Below are positions 29,546 through 38,380 of a stretch of 64,000 nucleotides of DNA, piece by piece (position 1 is the stretch's first letter; each line of letters opens with the position of its first letter). The translations under genes were made by a program, and so were the position numbers. Under the pieces are notes generated by a model that was not told where the DNA came from, ran no database searches, and saw only the letters and a list, made by a program, of their open reading frames with translations. The DNA is from Eubacteriales bacterium (lineage in GTDB: Bacteria; Bacillota; Clostridia; Peptostreptococcales; Anaerovoracaceae): the NCBI GenBank assembly GCA_028692105.1, contig JAQUYC010000007.1, positions 1 through 64,000 of the forward strand. Reading direction: 5' to 3'.

Positions 29546-29853
29546 TTAACGTGCCTCCCTTTTCGAAAGATAACCCCACCACATTCCGCGGCGAAATTAT
29601 TACGGTCAGACTTAAGCCGAATTGCAGTTGAATCCACAACATATGGTGGTTTGCCCTTTTACCGCGATATCTTCGGTTTCTGTCTTTCCGTATAAAACAG
29701 GTGAAACGGTTGAAATATAGCCATTTTATTTTAACTATTCCCACAATTTATGTTTAGGGATACAATGGTTATTTTCTGTCAAGAAGCTCCCGGATCCGGT
29801 TCCGTCTTTCCTCCGGCGTTATATCCTTGTGCCGTATCTGGCAACCGTATTTA

Positions 29854-30213
29854 TTAAAGGACGTCTTCAAGTCGTATTTTAATGGCGTGGTCGACTTTAG
29901 ATCTCTCGGTGTAAATGTCAGCCATCTCCAGGATTACTTTGCCGTGCTGGAAACTTCCGCGCAGCGCCTCACGAATAAAGGTGTTGAGGACTGGTGCAAT
30001 GGCCTGACCGACAAGATCCTTTGACCGCGACTTATATATCTCAATAAAACCGGGTTTCACAAACGCATCGTAATATGTTGACCGATCGCATTTTGCAATC
30101 TTGCAGATGTCCGTTACCGTTTTCATTCGGTGTTCTGGATTTGTCAAGACTTCCAGTAAGCTTTCCTCCTTGGGAGTCGGCTTATATTCTGTTAGGTTTT
30201 TTAAATCTGCCAT
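29854..30213 (-). CDS. HTH protein, terminase-small-subunit-like
   Basis: LTNPEHRMKTVTDICKIAKCDRSTYYDAFVKPGFIEIY. Confidence 0.6.
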   Translation of the reverse strand: MADLKNLTEYKPTPKEESLLEVLTNPEHRMKTVTDICKIAKCDRSTYYDAFVKPGFIEIYKSRSKDLVGQAIAPVLNTFIREALRGSFQHGKVILEMADIYTERSKVDHAIKIRLEDVL

Positions 30214-30408
30214 AGCTTGTTCACCTCACTATTCCAGGGCGTTCGGCAGCTCCTTCCACATAAAAAGGCGCAGAAACAACCGATTCGATACGGTTATTCC
30301 CACGCCATTAATTAACAGCTTCCAGCGGTTTCCCGATGGGGTACTATCCTTTTATTGATTATATTTTAATCCAAATTGATCCGGATGTACAGTATATTTG
30401 GTTATTCC

Positions 30409-30730
30409 TACCTTGGGGTAATCTTGGGAGTCTCCCTGTGTGTTCTTTGCGCCGACCTAGTTGTTACCTTGTTGTAAGTAGGGCGTTATCATGGAGCAAA
30501 CCATTCCTCGCGTACTGTGGGAAAACTCCTCTCAGCCTTCCCGTAATCTACCCGCAGCAGGAACTACCTTGCTATAATCTTGCCGTGACCTTGATGTAAT
30601 CTTGATGTCCACCCGCCGGAACATTGTCATTTAACCTTATCCCAATCTTAGCATAATCTTAGCGTAATCTGCCGCCGGCAACCTTGACATTACCTTGACT
30701 CTACCTCACCCTTATCTCACCCTTAACTGA
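30409..30730. repeat. 11-bp-period degenerate repeat array (iteron-like)
   Basis: Core AYCTTR recurs at 30412, 30423, then 30568/579/590/601, 30636/647/658/669, 30683/694/705/716/727. Confidence 0.8.
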
Positions 30731-30837
30731 CGATATCTTCTGCAGATTTTTGCGCTTGCGTATGGCTCACAAAGCCCCGTTGGATGTTCTTAATTATGAA
30801 AATCCATCTTAGGTATTTCTTAGGGTTATTGTCACCC

Positions 30838-31050
30838 CTTTTTATGGACTCTAAAAACTCTAAATGATATAGCCTCAGGGGATTCCCTTTTTTATAGTGT
30901 CAGAAAACTCTAGTCTTTTTGGGTGTCGGAAATGTCGGAATGCCCTGCTTACCAAGAAGTCCGCGCTCTTTTTAGGGTGTCAGAAATGTCAGTATACTCC
31001 ACTCATTATGGAATTTTCACACTTTTTAGGACCTCCGAAATCTCCGAATT
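30838..31050 (+). repeat. Direct repeats whose two halves co-vary
   Basis: TGTCGGAAATGTCGGAAT, TGTCAGAAATGTCAGTAT, CTCCGAAATCTCCGAAT, CTCTAAAAACTCTAAAT, mostly after TTTTTAGG/TTTTTATGG. Confidence 0.7.
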
Positions 31051-31200
31051 TATTGCTTGAATATAAATCACTTTATACTGGCCATTTCCGGAAGTCTTAG
31101 GGCCTTTCATCCTGGTCTTACCCAGTACCGGCTGCAGCGCCCTGAGGATTCGATCCTTTTCCTGGTCGCTCTCATAGGAAACCTTTATCTTTACAGTCAC
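31006..31200 (-). CDS. Small element hypothetical protein
   Basis: MTVKIKVSYESDQEKDRILRALQPVLGKTRMKG. Confidence 0.55.
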   Translation of the reverse strand: MTVKIKVSYESDQEKDRILRALQPVLGKTRMKGPKTSGNGQYKVIYIQAINSEISEVLKSVKIP

Positions 31201-31484
31201 TGGTCATATCCTCTCTTGTTGCCGCGTGTTAAGGCATTCATAATTGCCTGTTCACTGTCCCTGAACTCATAACCACAATTAAAGCCATCGCGAAAAGACA
31301 GTTCTACATTTTTAACCATCAGCGCAATCAGTTGGTCATTGGTTTCCTGATCCAGCGGCAGACCTTTAATGAAATTGCTCAGCTCTGCTGTACTTTCTTT
31401 ATAGGAGTCTGACCAGCCGCCTTTACTTAATGGGCTTTGTTCTTTTTCATTTTGGGGGTGGAATTTTATTATATTATTTTCCAT
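31197..31484 (-). CDS. Small element hypothetical protein
   Basis: MENNIIKFHPQNEKEQSPLSKGGWSDSYKESTAELSNFIKGLPLDQETNDQL. Confidence 0.6.
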   Translation of the reverse strand: MENNIIKFHPQNEKEQSPLSKGGWSDSYKESTAELSNFIKGLPLDQETNDQLIALMVKNVELSFRDGFNCGYEFRDSEQAIMNALTRGNKRGYDQ

Positions 31485-31502
31485 TTGTGTATCCTTTCTT
31501 TT

Positions 31503-31913
31503 TTGCCGAAATTTCGGCAATGTATCTGTGCGGGGCTTTCACTAATTTGAGGAGCTAGATTTTGCGGGAAGCCCTTATTTCAAATGCGATCTTTCTGCCC
31601 TATATGAGACCGAAAGTACCGAAGGTGGTCCCATATCAGACCAGATGAGAGGTTGTCCGAATTTCGGATGATATGGATTTATTTCCGAAAATTTCGGAGA
31701 TATCGCTATTCCGAATTCCGGAATACTGGTTTTCACAAATTGTGAAGACCTTGACTCGCTACCGGCAGAATCCTCGCAAATCGCGGATATCTTTATTGCC
31801 GAACCGTTCGGTGATATCATTCTGATCCGTCTGTCGAAATTTCGACAGATGATTATATTGCGAAAATCTTTTCGCGATATTCACCTGGATCCGTTTGCAC
31901 AAATTTGTGCAAA
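31503..31913. repeat. Cluster of about ten palindromes of differing sequence
   Basis: TTGCCGAAATTTCGGCAA, TCCGAAAATTTCGGA, TTCACAAATTGTGAA, TCTGTCGAAATTTCGACAGA, GCGAAAATCTTTTCGC, TTTGCACAAATTTGTGCAAA and others. Confidence 0.85.
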
Positions 31914-32084
31914 TGAGTTTACTAGAGCCCCTACACCTTTATCCGAATTCCCGGGTTAAAAAAGCCTTAAATCAAGTCCTGGTCGGCTTTACTGGATTAT
32001 ATGCGTTTCCCGGATCTGTTTGATTTTGTTGGGTTGGTGTTGCATAAATTTTTCGTAGATGGTAGTTGTCAAAATACTGACAAC

Positions 32085-32312
32085 CTATTCCCACGGCATT
32101 TCATATACACCCTTTGCATTTCTCAGGATCCTTCGCTCGATCTCGCTGGTGATCTCCTGGCAGCGGTCCTTTGTTGCATACCTACCGAGAAATCGCGTTT
32201 TTCCTGTCTTCGTATAGATATTATTGATGTAATATCCACCCAAGATGCTTTTTACGATCTCAAAAGAGTTACAGTTGATCACAGCATTAAGATCCTGTGT
32301 TCTAATAAACAT
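32085..32312 (-). CDS. Small element hypothetical protein
   Basis: SD before MFIRTQDLNAVINCNSFEIVKSI. Confidence 0.6.
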   Translation of the reverse strand: MFIRTQDLNAVINCNSFEIVKSILGGYYINNIYTKTGKTRFLGRYATKDRCQEITSEIERRILRNAKGVYEMPWE

Positions 32313-32604
32313 TTGATATCTTCCTCCTTTCATGATTTTATTAAAAAGTGACATTTAAAGTGACTTTTTGAAATCGTTACAGCCCTTAAGTTTTTAATGC
32401 CTGAAGCCTAAAAAGTGAAAAGTGAGTGTTTTTAAATCTTTTTTTATAATTATTAATTATTTTTTAGTAGCGAATATTTTTTTAAAAATTACTATCACTT
32501 TTATCACTTCTATCGGTCAATCCGTTGCAAATGCTTGTTGTATGATTTTTTTAATGTCACTGATTCTATCACTTTTCAGTCACTTGTTTTATCACTTTTC
32601 CCGA

Positions 32605-34749
32605 CTACCGTTCCGGATCATAAATTAGCCTGAAATCTTTCCACGCAATGCCTTTATAATTCGGGTATCCATCTATGGTGCCTAGGGTTATTCCCAACTT
32701 TTCAGCTCTGTTTTTGATGTTCTTCTTTTCAAGTGCCTGCAGACTATTTACCTGACAGTATTTAAGATATTCATCCTCCAACAGCGTCTTCTTGATGTGA
32801 TCACCACGGGCCCCAGTGAATTCGCAATTGTCTTCAATAAACCGGTAGAATGTATCTATTCGGCTTCGGTAGTCTTTCATTAATGCAGCCGAGGAGTCAC
32901 TTGCGGTAAACTTATATCCATTATCCAGCAGCCGATGAAGACCGATCATGGCCCATCTAAATATCTGATCCCTTTCTTCGAGGAGCTTGTCCAGCAGCAT
33001 CCCATCCCTTTTCTCTTCTGGGATCACTTTCCGACAGTGAACGAGGATCAGCCTCTCGAATATGTGGCCACCCTTATCATCTTTAAATACCGGCAGATCG
33101 TTGCAGTTGATTGTAATTCCTCCGTTGAAGATGCAATTAAACCCCATCTCGTTTTTTATCTCTGTGTAGAGCGCATCTCCTCCGGTCAACTGCTTAAAGA
33201 CTGAGCTGTCATCTATGTCTTCGGCATTCTGATCACCAACAGCAATGAGCCTTTTCCCGTAGATGTCGCCCATGGACCACCTGGATGACATTTTCGACAT
33301 TGAAACATTTATTGTATTTTGGATTCCGACCAAGTTAACGAGCATAGATAGATACTGACTTTTCCCTGTATTACCGAGCAGCGAATGAAGAACCATGCAC
33401 TTCTTGAAACGGTAAACCTTGATATTTGATAATATCAGGCCGGTCCACTCCTGGAGGATGTCCACGAGCTTTTCGTCGACCACTCCATCTTCGTCAGTAC
33501 ATAATTCATTAATATATTTAACCCATCTTGTCGGGGCCTTATATTCACTTGGATATGAGCAATTCAATTGGATTGTGCTCAAAACGCTATTACTATGCGC
33601 AATAAGTTTCTTGGCATGAATGTCATACAGTCCGTTCCTGACGTTGATGTACCTCTCATCATTATTGATATCTTCAAAACGATGCACATTTACACCGGAG
33701 TACATCATCAGATTTGCAACCTTGTTAAACATATCATCTTTACCAAACCCCACAGGAATGTAGCGTCTTATGATAGCCTTAATGTCGTTTCTGCTGCGCC
33801 TGGTATATACTCCGTTTTCGCAGACATAAACCAGTTCGCCCTTTGTTCCCTGTTCTTTGAGGATAATGCAATCCAAGGTCTTCAGGATGCTCTCGGCAAG
33901 CTTGTCCTCGTTTATCTTTATGGTGATTTTTCCGCCTCTTTCATCAAGAAATATCCATGGGGCATATTCACCCGATGTCGAATCGATTAATTCCAGGAGA
34001 TCATCCTTGCTATGCTTTTCGTCTCTTATATAGTCCGTGACATCGCCTTTTTCTTTTTCCGATGTTACAACAACCTTTAAATAATGCGCAAAATGCCGAA
34101 GATCTCTTGAGATCTTATCTTTATATTCCATGCCCGGTTCATCATGGTCTGGAAGGATTATTACTTTTGCTCCAGTGAAATATTTTGCGAATCTTTTATC
34201 CCAACTGCTGCTGCTTCCGGATGTCGTGGCAGTGAGCCCTAAGGATCTTAAAGTCTCAACGTCCTTTTCGCCTTCAACGACATAAACCGGGAAGCCATCT
34301 CTTACTGCTTTAACTAGCGCCGGCAGATTATAAAGAACCGGATCCAGGTCGCCTTTTCCGATTTTCATGTGTTCATGGTTCTGATCCAGTATCCCATAGA
34401 TCATATCCTTGTTGATGAAACGAACCTTCGAATATAGATAGCGGCCATTTTCATCTGAATAGTGGTATTCCGCTCCGATTTTATTGTCGTATCGCTTTTC
34501 TATATATGCACGCCAGGTCGATTCCTTTTTCTCCGCTCCGAGGTCACTCCAGGACAAACCGACCTTCTGAAGGATATCCCGTACATCGCAGCCGGCATGG
34601 CAGTGCATTAAGATCCTATCTCCCTTTTTTGAAACGGAAAGACTTGCCTTCTTGTCAGCGTGACAAGGGCATTCGCATTGAAAGGAATTCTCTTTCAGCC
34701 TTTTGACTTTATTGAATCTTTGCAGTATTTCATCTATATCTTTTGTCAT
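32605..34749 (-). CDS. Phage/plasmid primase-helicase (zinc finger, TOPRIM, D5/P4-type ATPase)
   Basis: CECPCHADKKASLSVSKKGDRILMHCHAGCD; VVEGEKDVETLRSLG; LHSLLGNTGKSQYLSML. Confidence 0.9.
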   Translation of the reverse strand: MTKDIDEILQRFNKVKRLKENSFQCECPCHADKKASLSVSKKGDRILMHCHAGCDVRDILQKVGLSWSDLGAEKKESTWRAYIEKRYDNKIGAEYHYSDENGRYLYSKVRFINKDMIYGILDQNHEHMKIGKGDLDPVLYNLPALVKAVRDGFPVYVVEGEKDVETLRSLGLTATTSGSSSSWDKRFAKYFTGAKVIILPDHDEPGMEYKDKISRDLRHFAHYLKVVVTSEKEKGDVTDYIRDEKHSKDDLLELIDSTSGEYAPWIFLDERGGKITIKINEDKLAESILKTLDCIILKEQGTKGELVYVCENGVYTRRSRNDIKAIIRRYIPVGFGKDDMFNKVANLMMYSGVNVHRFEDINNDERYINVRNGLYDIHAKKLIAHSNSVLSTIQLNCSYPSEYKAPTRWVKYINELCTDEDGVVDEKLVDILQEWTGLILSNIKVYRFKKCMVLHSLLGNTGKSQYLSMLVNLVGIQNTINVSMSKMSSRWSMGDIYGKRLIAVGDQNAEDIDDSSVFKQLTGGDALYTEIKNEMGFNCIFNGGITINCNDLPVFKDDKGGHIFERLILVHCRKVIPEEKRDGMLLDKLLEERDQIFRWAMIGLHRLLDNGYKFTASDSSAALMKDYRSRIDTFYRFIEDNCEFTGARGDHIKKTLLEDEYLKYCQVNSLQALEKKNIKNRAEKLGITLGTIDGYPNYKGIAWKDFRLIYDPER

Positions 34750-34757
34750 GATAACTC

Positions 34758-34997
34758 CTATTGAATGCGCCTTATCCGGCCATAGGTATTTTGATTATCT
34801 TTCTCGGAATCTACCACATTTGCCTGCATCAGTTCCCGGATCCTCGCCTCTAGCAGATCAATATCTATAATGTATTTGCCTTTACCGGTTCCAACTTTCA
34901 TCGCAGGGTAGCGCCCGCTGCGGATGCCCTGCCTGAGTTCCCACTCGGAGAGTCCTACAGTTTCAGAGGCTTCTTTGATTAAAACACGTTTACCCAT
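34758..34997 (-). CDS. HTH/excisionase-like protein
   Basis: MGKRVLIKEASETVGLSEWELRQGIRSGRYPAMKVGTGKGKYIIDIDLLEARI. Confidence 0.65.
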   Translation of the reverse strand: MGKRVLIKEASETVGLSEWELRQGIRSGRYPAMKVGTGKGKYIIDIDLLEARIRELMQANVVDSEKDNQNTYGRIRRIQ

Positions 34998-35013
34998 ATA
35001 TGCATTGCCTCCT

Positions 35014-35205
35014 CTACACATTGCTTTCGCGGCTTATCTGATCAATGATCTGCAAAACCCTCTTTTTGTCTTCTTCCGAGAACTCTTTCCGGAGTTTTCT
35101 GGAAAACGTGCCGTCCGTAATGCCGAGAGCCAGAGCCACTTCCCAGTATTTGATTCGGCTTCTTTGCATCTTTTCCCTGATTTCCTTATTTGATGTCAAT
35201 TGCAT
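35014..35205 (-). CDS. Small HTH protein
   Basis: MQLTSNKEIREKMQRSRIKYWEVALALGITDGTFSRKLRKEFSEEDKKRVL. Confidence 0.65.
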   Translation of the reverse strand: MQLTSNKEIREKMQRSRIKYWEVALALGITDGTFSRKLRKEFSEEDKKRVLQIIDQISRESNV

Positions 35206-35423
35206 CATCTCCTTTCCTAAAAATATTGTTGTGTTATTGCTTTTGCTTTGATATACTAACATCAACATGTTTCGTTGTTGCTATGTATAATATTATACGC
35301 CGAAATAATTTCGTATGCAAGTTTGATTCGCATCTACAGACGATATTTGACGGCTGCGGTTCGTATGTAAAAAACGGATTATCTCCATACGAATTTTGAA
35401 CTGAAATTGCAAGGAGCAGAGAA

Positions 35424-36605
35424 ATGGATGATAAAGTTTTTTTCAATCCTCAGGATCCTCAAAGGCGTACTGATAATAATTTAAATTTAGTAATTTATCG
35501 TTTTTCAGATGGCACAGAATCCATTGATTATACTTTTGAAGTATTTAATGAAAAGCGTAAAGAAAAGCAAACCGGCCCAGTACTTTCTGCTTTTTGTGAC
35601 CTATTATCCTTGAATTTTGAGGCATTGTCTTGTGACATAATTGATCTCTACGCCTCTAATCTTCAAGAATTTGATTCGTACGACTCGTTTATGGAATCAA
35701 ACTGTATGAGAGCCGAAATACTTGATCTTTTAAAAAAGCATGGCATTTTAATGATGTCAAATTTAAATGTTGATCGGATCTTTAATATAATAAACGAAGC
35801 AACAAAGCGCACTTCAATAACGAATAGCGAAAGCAATGAAGGCGCAGGCAACATAATACTATCTTCTAGGTTTGATGAGAATACAATTAAACAATTCAGA
35901 CGTGAAGAAGAACTCCTAAAAATAAAAGAGAATATCCTTTCACCTAAATACTTCTCTGACCTTTTTTATATACAATCCTTTGTTGAGGTGGTCCAAGAAA
36001 ACAAATTAAAGAAAAGCACAGAGATGCTCCATTCCTTTATGTCCAATTATATTAATAACTCAAGAGAACCGGATAAATTCCAGACAACAACTCTGACGCA
36101 TAAAAGATATACAAACAAGATTAAAGCAAAAAACCAAATAGCGGATTTTATTGAAGGGTTGGTCCCGTATGAAGATTATTACGCTTTTCGGCCTAAAAGC
36201 ACGGAGGAGATTTGCATTGCATCTTTGTATTTATTATTTGGGAGAGACTACGATATAAAAAAATGTGCGAATTGCGGTAAATGGTTTGTACCATTGGGCC
36301 GATCAGATACACTTTATTGTGACAGACCGAGCCCACAGGACTCGAACCGAAGTTGTAAAGAGTATGGAACCGAACGGTTATGGTATGATAAATTAAAACA
36401 AAATGAATCCGCAAGTCTTTGGAGAAAAATATCACAGACAAAACAGAAAATGGCTTCCAGATATAGTGACATTCCTGCATATACGGAACAATACGAGTTG
36501 TTTAAGATCGAATCGAAGCAATGGAAATCAGACGTTAAAAATGGCATAAAAACCGAAGAAGAGTTTATTGGATGGCTTAAATCACAAAAAGAAAAGAAGG
36601 TGTAA
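35424..36605 (+). CDS. DUF6076-like zinc-finger protein
   Basis: CANCGKWFVPLGRSDTLYCDRPSPQDSNRSCKEYG near C-terminus. Confidence 0.65.
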   Translation: MDDKVFFNPQDPQRRTDNNLNLVIYRFSDGTESIDYTFEVFNEKRKEKQTGPVLSAFCDLLSLNFEALSCDIIDLYASNLQEFDSYDSFMESNCMRAEILDLLKKHGILMMSNLNVDRIFNIINEATKRTSITNSESNEGAGNIILSSRFDENTIKQFRREEELLKIKENILSPKYFSDLFYIQSFVEVVQENKLKKSTEMLHSFMSNYINNSREPDKFQTTTLTHKRYTNKIKAKNQIADFIEGLVPYEDYYAFRPKSTEEICIASLYLLFGRDYDIKKCANCGKWFVPLGRSDTLYCDRPSPQDSNRSCKEYGTERLWYDKLKQNESASLWRKISQTKQKMASRYSDIPAYTEQYELFKIESKQWKSDVKNGIKTEEEFIGWLKSQKEKKV

Positions 36606-36607
36606 AT

Positions 36608-38011
36608 ATGGCCAACATAAGAATCAGGGGTAACTCTGCCACAATACAAGTATCCAATGGTTTCGACTCGGCCGGAGAGAGGATCCGGCCCAATATGACC
36701 ATCGAGCGCGAGCCGGGCATGACGGACAAGCAATGGGAACGGCACATCCAAAAAACGGCCATTGAGTTCGAGGAGAGAGTTAAGAAGGGCGTCTATCTGG
36801 ACGGGAACAAAATTACCCTTGCTGAGTTCGTGGATTTGTGGCGGACCAAGTACGCCCAAAAGGAGCTGCAGCCTAAAACCCTTTTCGAGTATGAGCGTCA
36901 TATTGCCAGGATCACCAAGGCAATGGGCCATTTGAAGATTGGCAAAATACAGCCGCTTCATATACTGGAGTTTTACAATAATCTGGCGGAACAGGGAGTA
37001 AGGGAAGATAATCTTTACCGTGCAAACAAGAAGTTCACACAGTACCTGAAGGATAACAATATCAACGGCACAATGCTGGCGGAACTTACTGCCACCAACG
37101 TTAAAACATCACGGAAGTTAATAAATGGCGAAAACACAAACAAAGAGAAAGCCTCCCAAGTCTGTGAACGACTTGATATATCACTTAAAGATTACTTTGA
37201 AGTCGTGAAGCAGGCCGGCGGCGTCCTCAGCGAACGGACCATCCAGCACCATCACAGGACACTAAGCGCTATTCTGCAGAAAGCTGTTGAGTGGCAGGTA
37301 ATATACGAGAATCCAGCCCGGAGGGTGACGGCCCCAAAAGTCACAGAAAAGGATATGCGCTATTTTGAAGAGGATGAAATCCTCCGGCTGTTTGAAATTC
37401 TTCAGCAGGAACACATTAAGCATCAGGCCTGGATCTATATAGCGGCTTATATAGGCTGCCGCCTTGGTGAGCTGGGCGGGCTCCGGTGGGAGGATGTGAA
37501 CTTTAATGAGAATCTGATCAGCATACACCAGGCATCACAAACTCTCCCGGGAAAAGGCATCTTTATTAAGGATCCAAAGAACGAATCCAGTAAGCGGACC
37601 GTATCTGCTTCACCAGCCGCCATGCGGATCCTGAAAGAGTATCAGATCTGGCAGAAGGAGCAGCGCCTTGCTATGGGCGAATTATGGGTTGATTCCGGAT
37701 TTATCTTTACAAAAGTCAATGGAGAAATCATGAATCCAAACACCCCGACTCAATGGTTTTTAAGCTTCAGGAGGAGAAATAACCTTCCGGACGTGAACTT
37801 CCACGGTCTGAGGCATACCAATGCCGCGATCCTGATCGGGGAGGGCGTCGACATTCAGACAGTCGGCGGAAGGCTGGGACACGCAAAGCCCACGACCACC
37901 GGGAAGGTATATTCCCACTTCTTGAAGAAGCCGGACGAAAAGGCTTCTCAGAAGCTTGAAGAGAAGTTCAACGGGAAGAAAGAAAAAGACGGTGGACAGG
38001 TTGTTAATTAA
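36608..38011 (+). CDS. Tyrosine site-specific integrase
   Basis: AAYIGCRLGELGGLRWEDV, HGLRHTNAAILI, LGHAKPTTTGKVYSH; adjacent to right att repeat. Confidence 0.95.
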   Translation: MANIRIRGNSATIQVSNGFDSAGERIRPNMTIEREPGMTDKQWERHIQKTAIEFEERVKKGVYLDGNKITLAEFVDLWRTKYAQKELQPKTLFEYERHIARITKAMGHLKIGKIQPLHILEFYNNLAEQGVREDNLYRANKKFTQYLKDNNINGTMLAELTATNVKTSRKLINGENTNKEKASQVCERLDISLKDYFEVVKQAGGVLSERTIQHHHRTLSAILQKAVEWQVIYENPARRVTAPKVTEKDMRYFEEDEILRLFEILQQEHIKHQAWIYIAAYIGCRLGELGGLRWEDVNFNENLISIHQASQTLPGKGIFIKDPKNESSKRTVSASPAAMRILKEYQIWQKEQRLAMGELWVDSGFIFTKVNGEIMNPNTPTQWFLSFRRRNNLPDVNFHGLRHTNAAILIGEGVDIQTVGGRLGHAKPTTTGKVYSHFLKKPDEKASQKLEEKFNGKKEKDGGQVVN

Positions 38012-38119
38012 ACAGGGAGCGCATCCCTGTTTTTTTATTTGTCGCAAAGGTTCCCCCTTTATGTGGTGCTGAGAACCTCTTTCCCTTAAAACCCTGTTAA
38101 AACGAAAAATAGAGCCTCT

Positions 38120-38215
38120 TTTGTCACCAATTTGAAACTGCCTTACTTGATACCATCTATTTTCAATGTAAACATAATTCTGTGCTGTCACCACATTGTC
38201 ACCACTTTGTCACCA
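38120..38215 (+). promoter_or_regulatory. Right-end arm-type integrase sites (4x NNTGTCACCA)
   Basis: 38120, 38184, 38195, 38206; last three at 11-bp spacing. Confidence 0.6.
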
Positions 38216-38328
38216 AACACCACTTAACCGCGCCTTTTATAGCATCAAAACACCTCAACCGAAACGTACAATACATTGAAATACCAACAATGTCATTAAG
38301 CTGCATAAAGCCACAGAAATCAAATAAA

Positions 38329-38378
38329 CGGTTTCCTAAACCGTGCGTCGGATGTTCGAATCATCTCGGGAGTGCCAA
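38329..38378 (+). repeat. Right attachment repeat, 50-bp tRNA-Arg 3' remnant
   Basis: Identical to 19475-19524. Confidence 0.97.
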
Positions 38379-38380
38379 AA

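Larger units (their letters stand above)
19475..38378. mobile_element. Integrated genetic element in tRNA-Arg(CCU), tyrosine-integrase type (IME or phage-satellite-like)
   Basis: 50-bp perfect direct repeats at both ends, integrase beside the right repeat, element-type cargo throughout. Confidence 0.93.

Noticed and set aside
30897-31100. 67-aa plus ORF with repeated GCRKCRN/GCQKCQY segments
   Set aside because: Its repetition follows the DNA repeats in 30838-31050 and no SD is evident; treated as non-coding repeats, though coding is not excluded.
31575-31820. 81-aa minus ORF through the palindrome ladder
   Set aside because: The frame covers only part of the ladder, is explained by palindrome sequence, and has no convincing start.
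30409-31913. CRISPR array
   Set aside because: Repeats are 9-20 bp, degenerate, with no constant repeat plus unique spacer layout and no cas genes.
38329-38378. Second tRNA-Arg gene
   Set aside because: Only the 3' 50 bp are present, without the 5' acceptor and D arm; it is the right attachment repeat.
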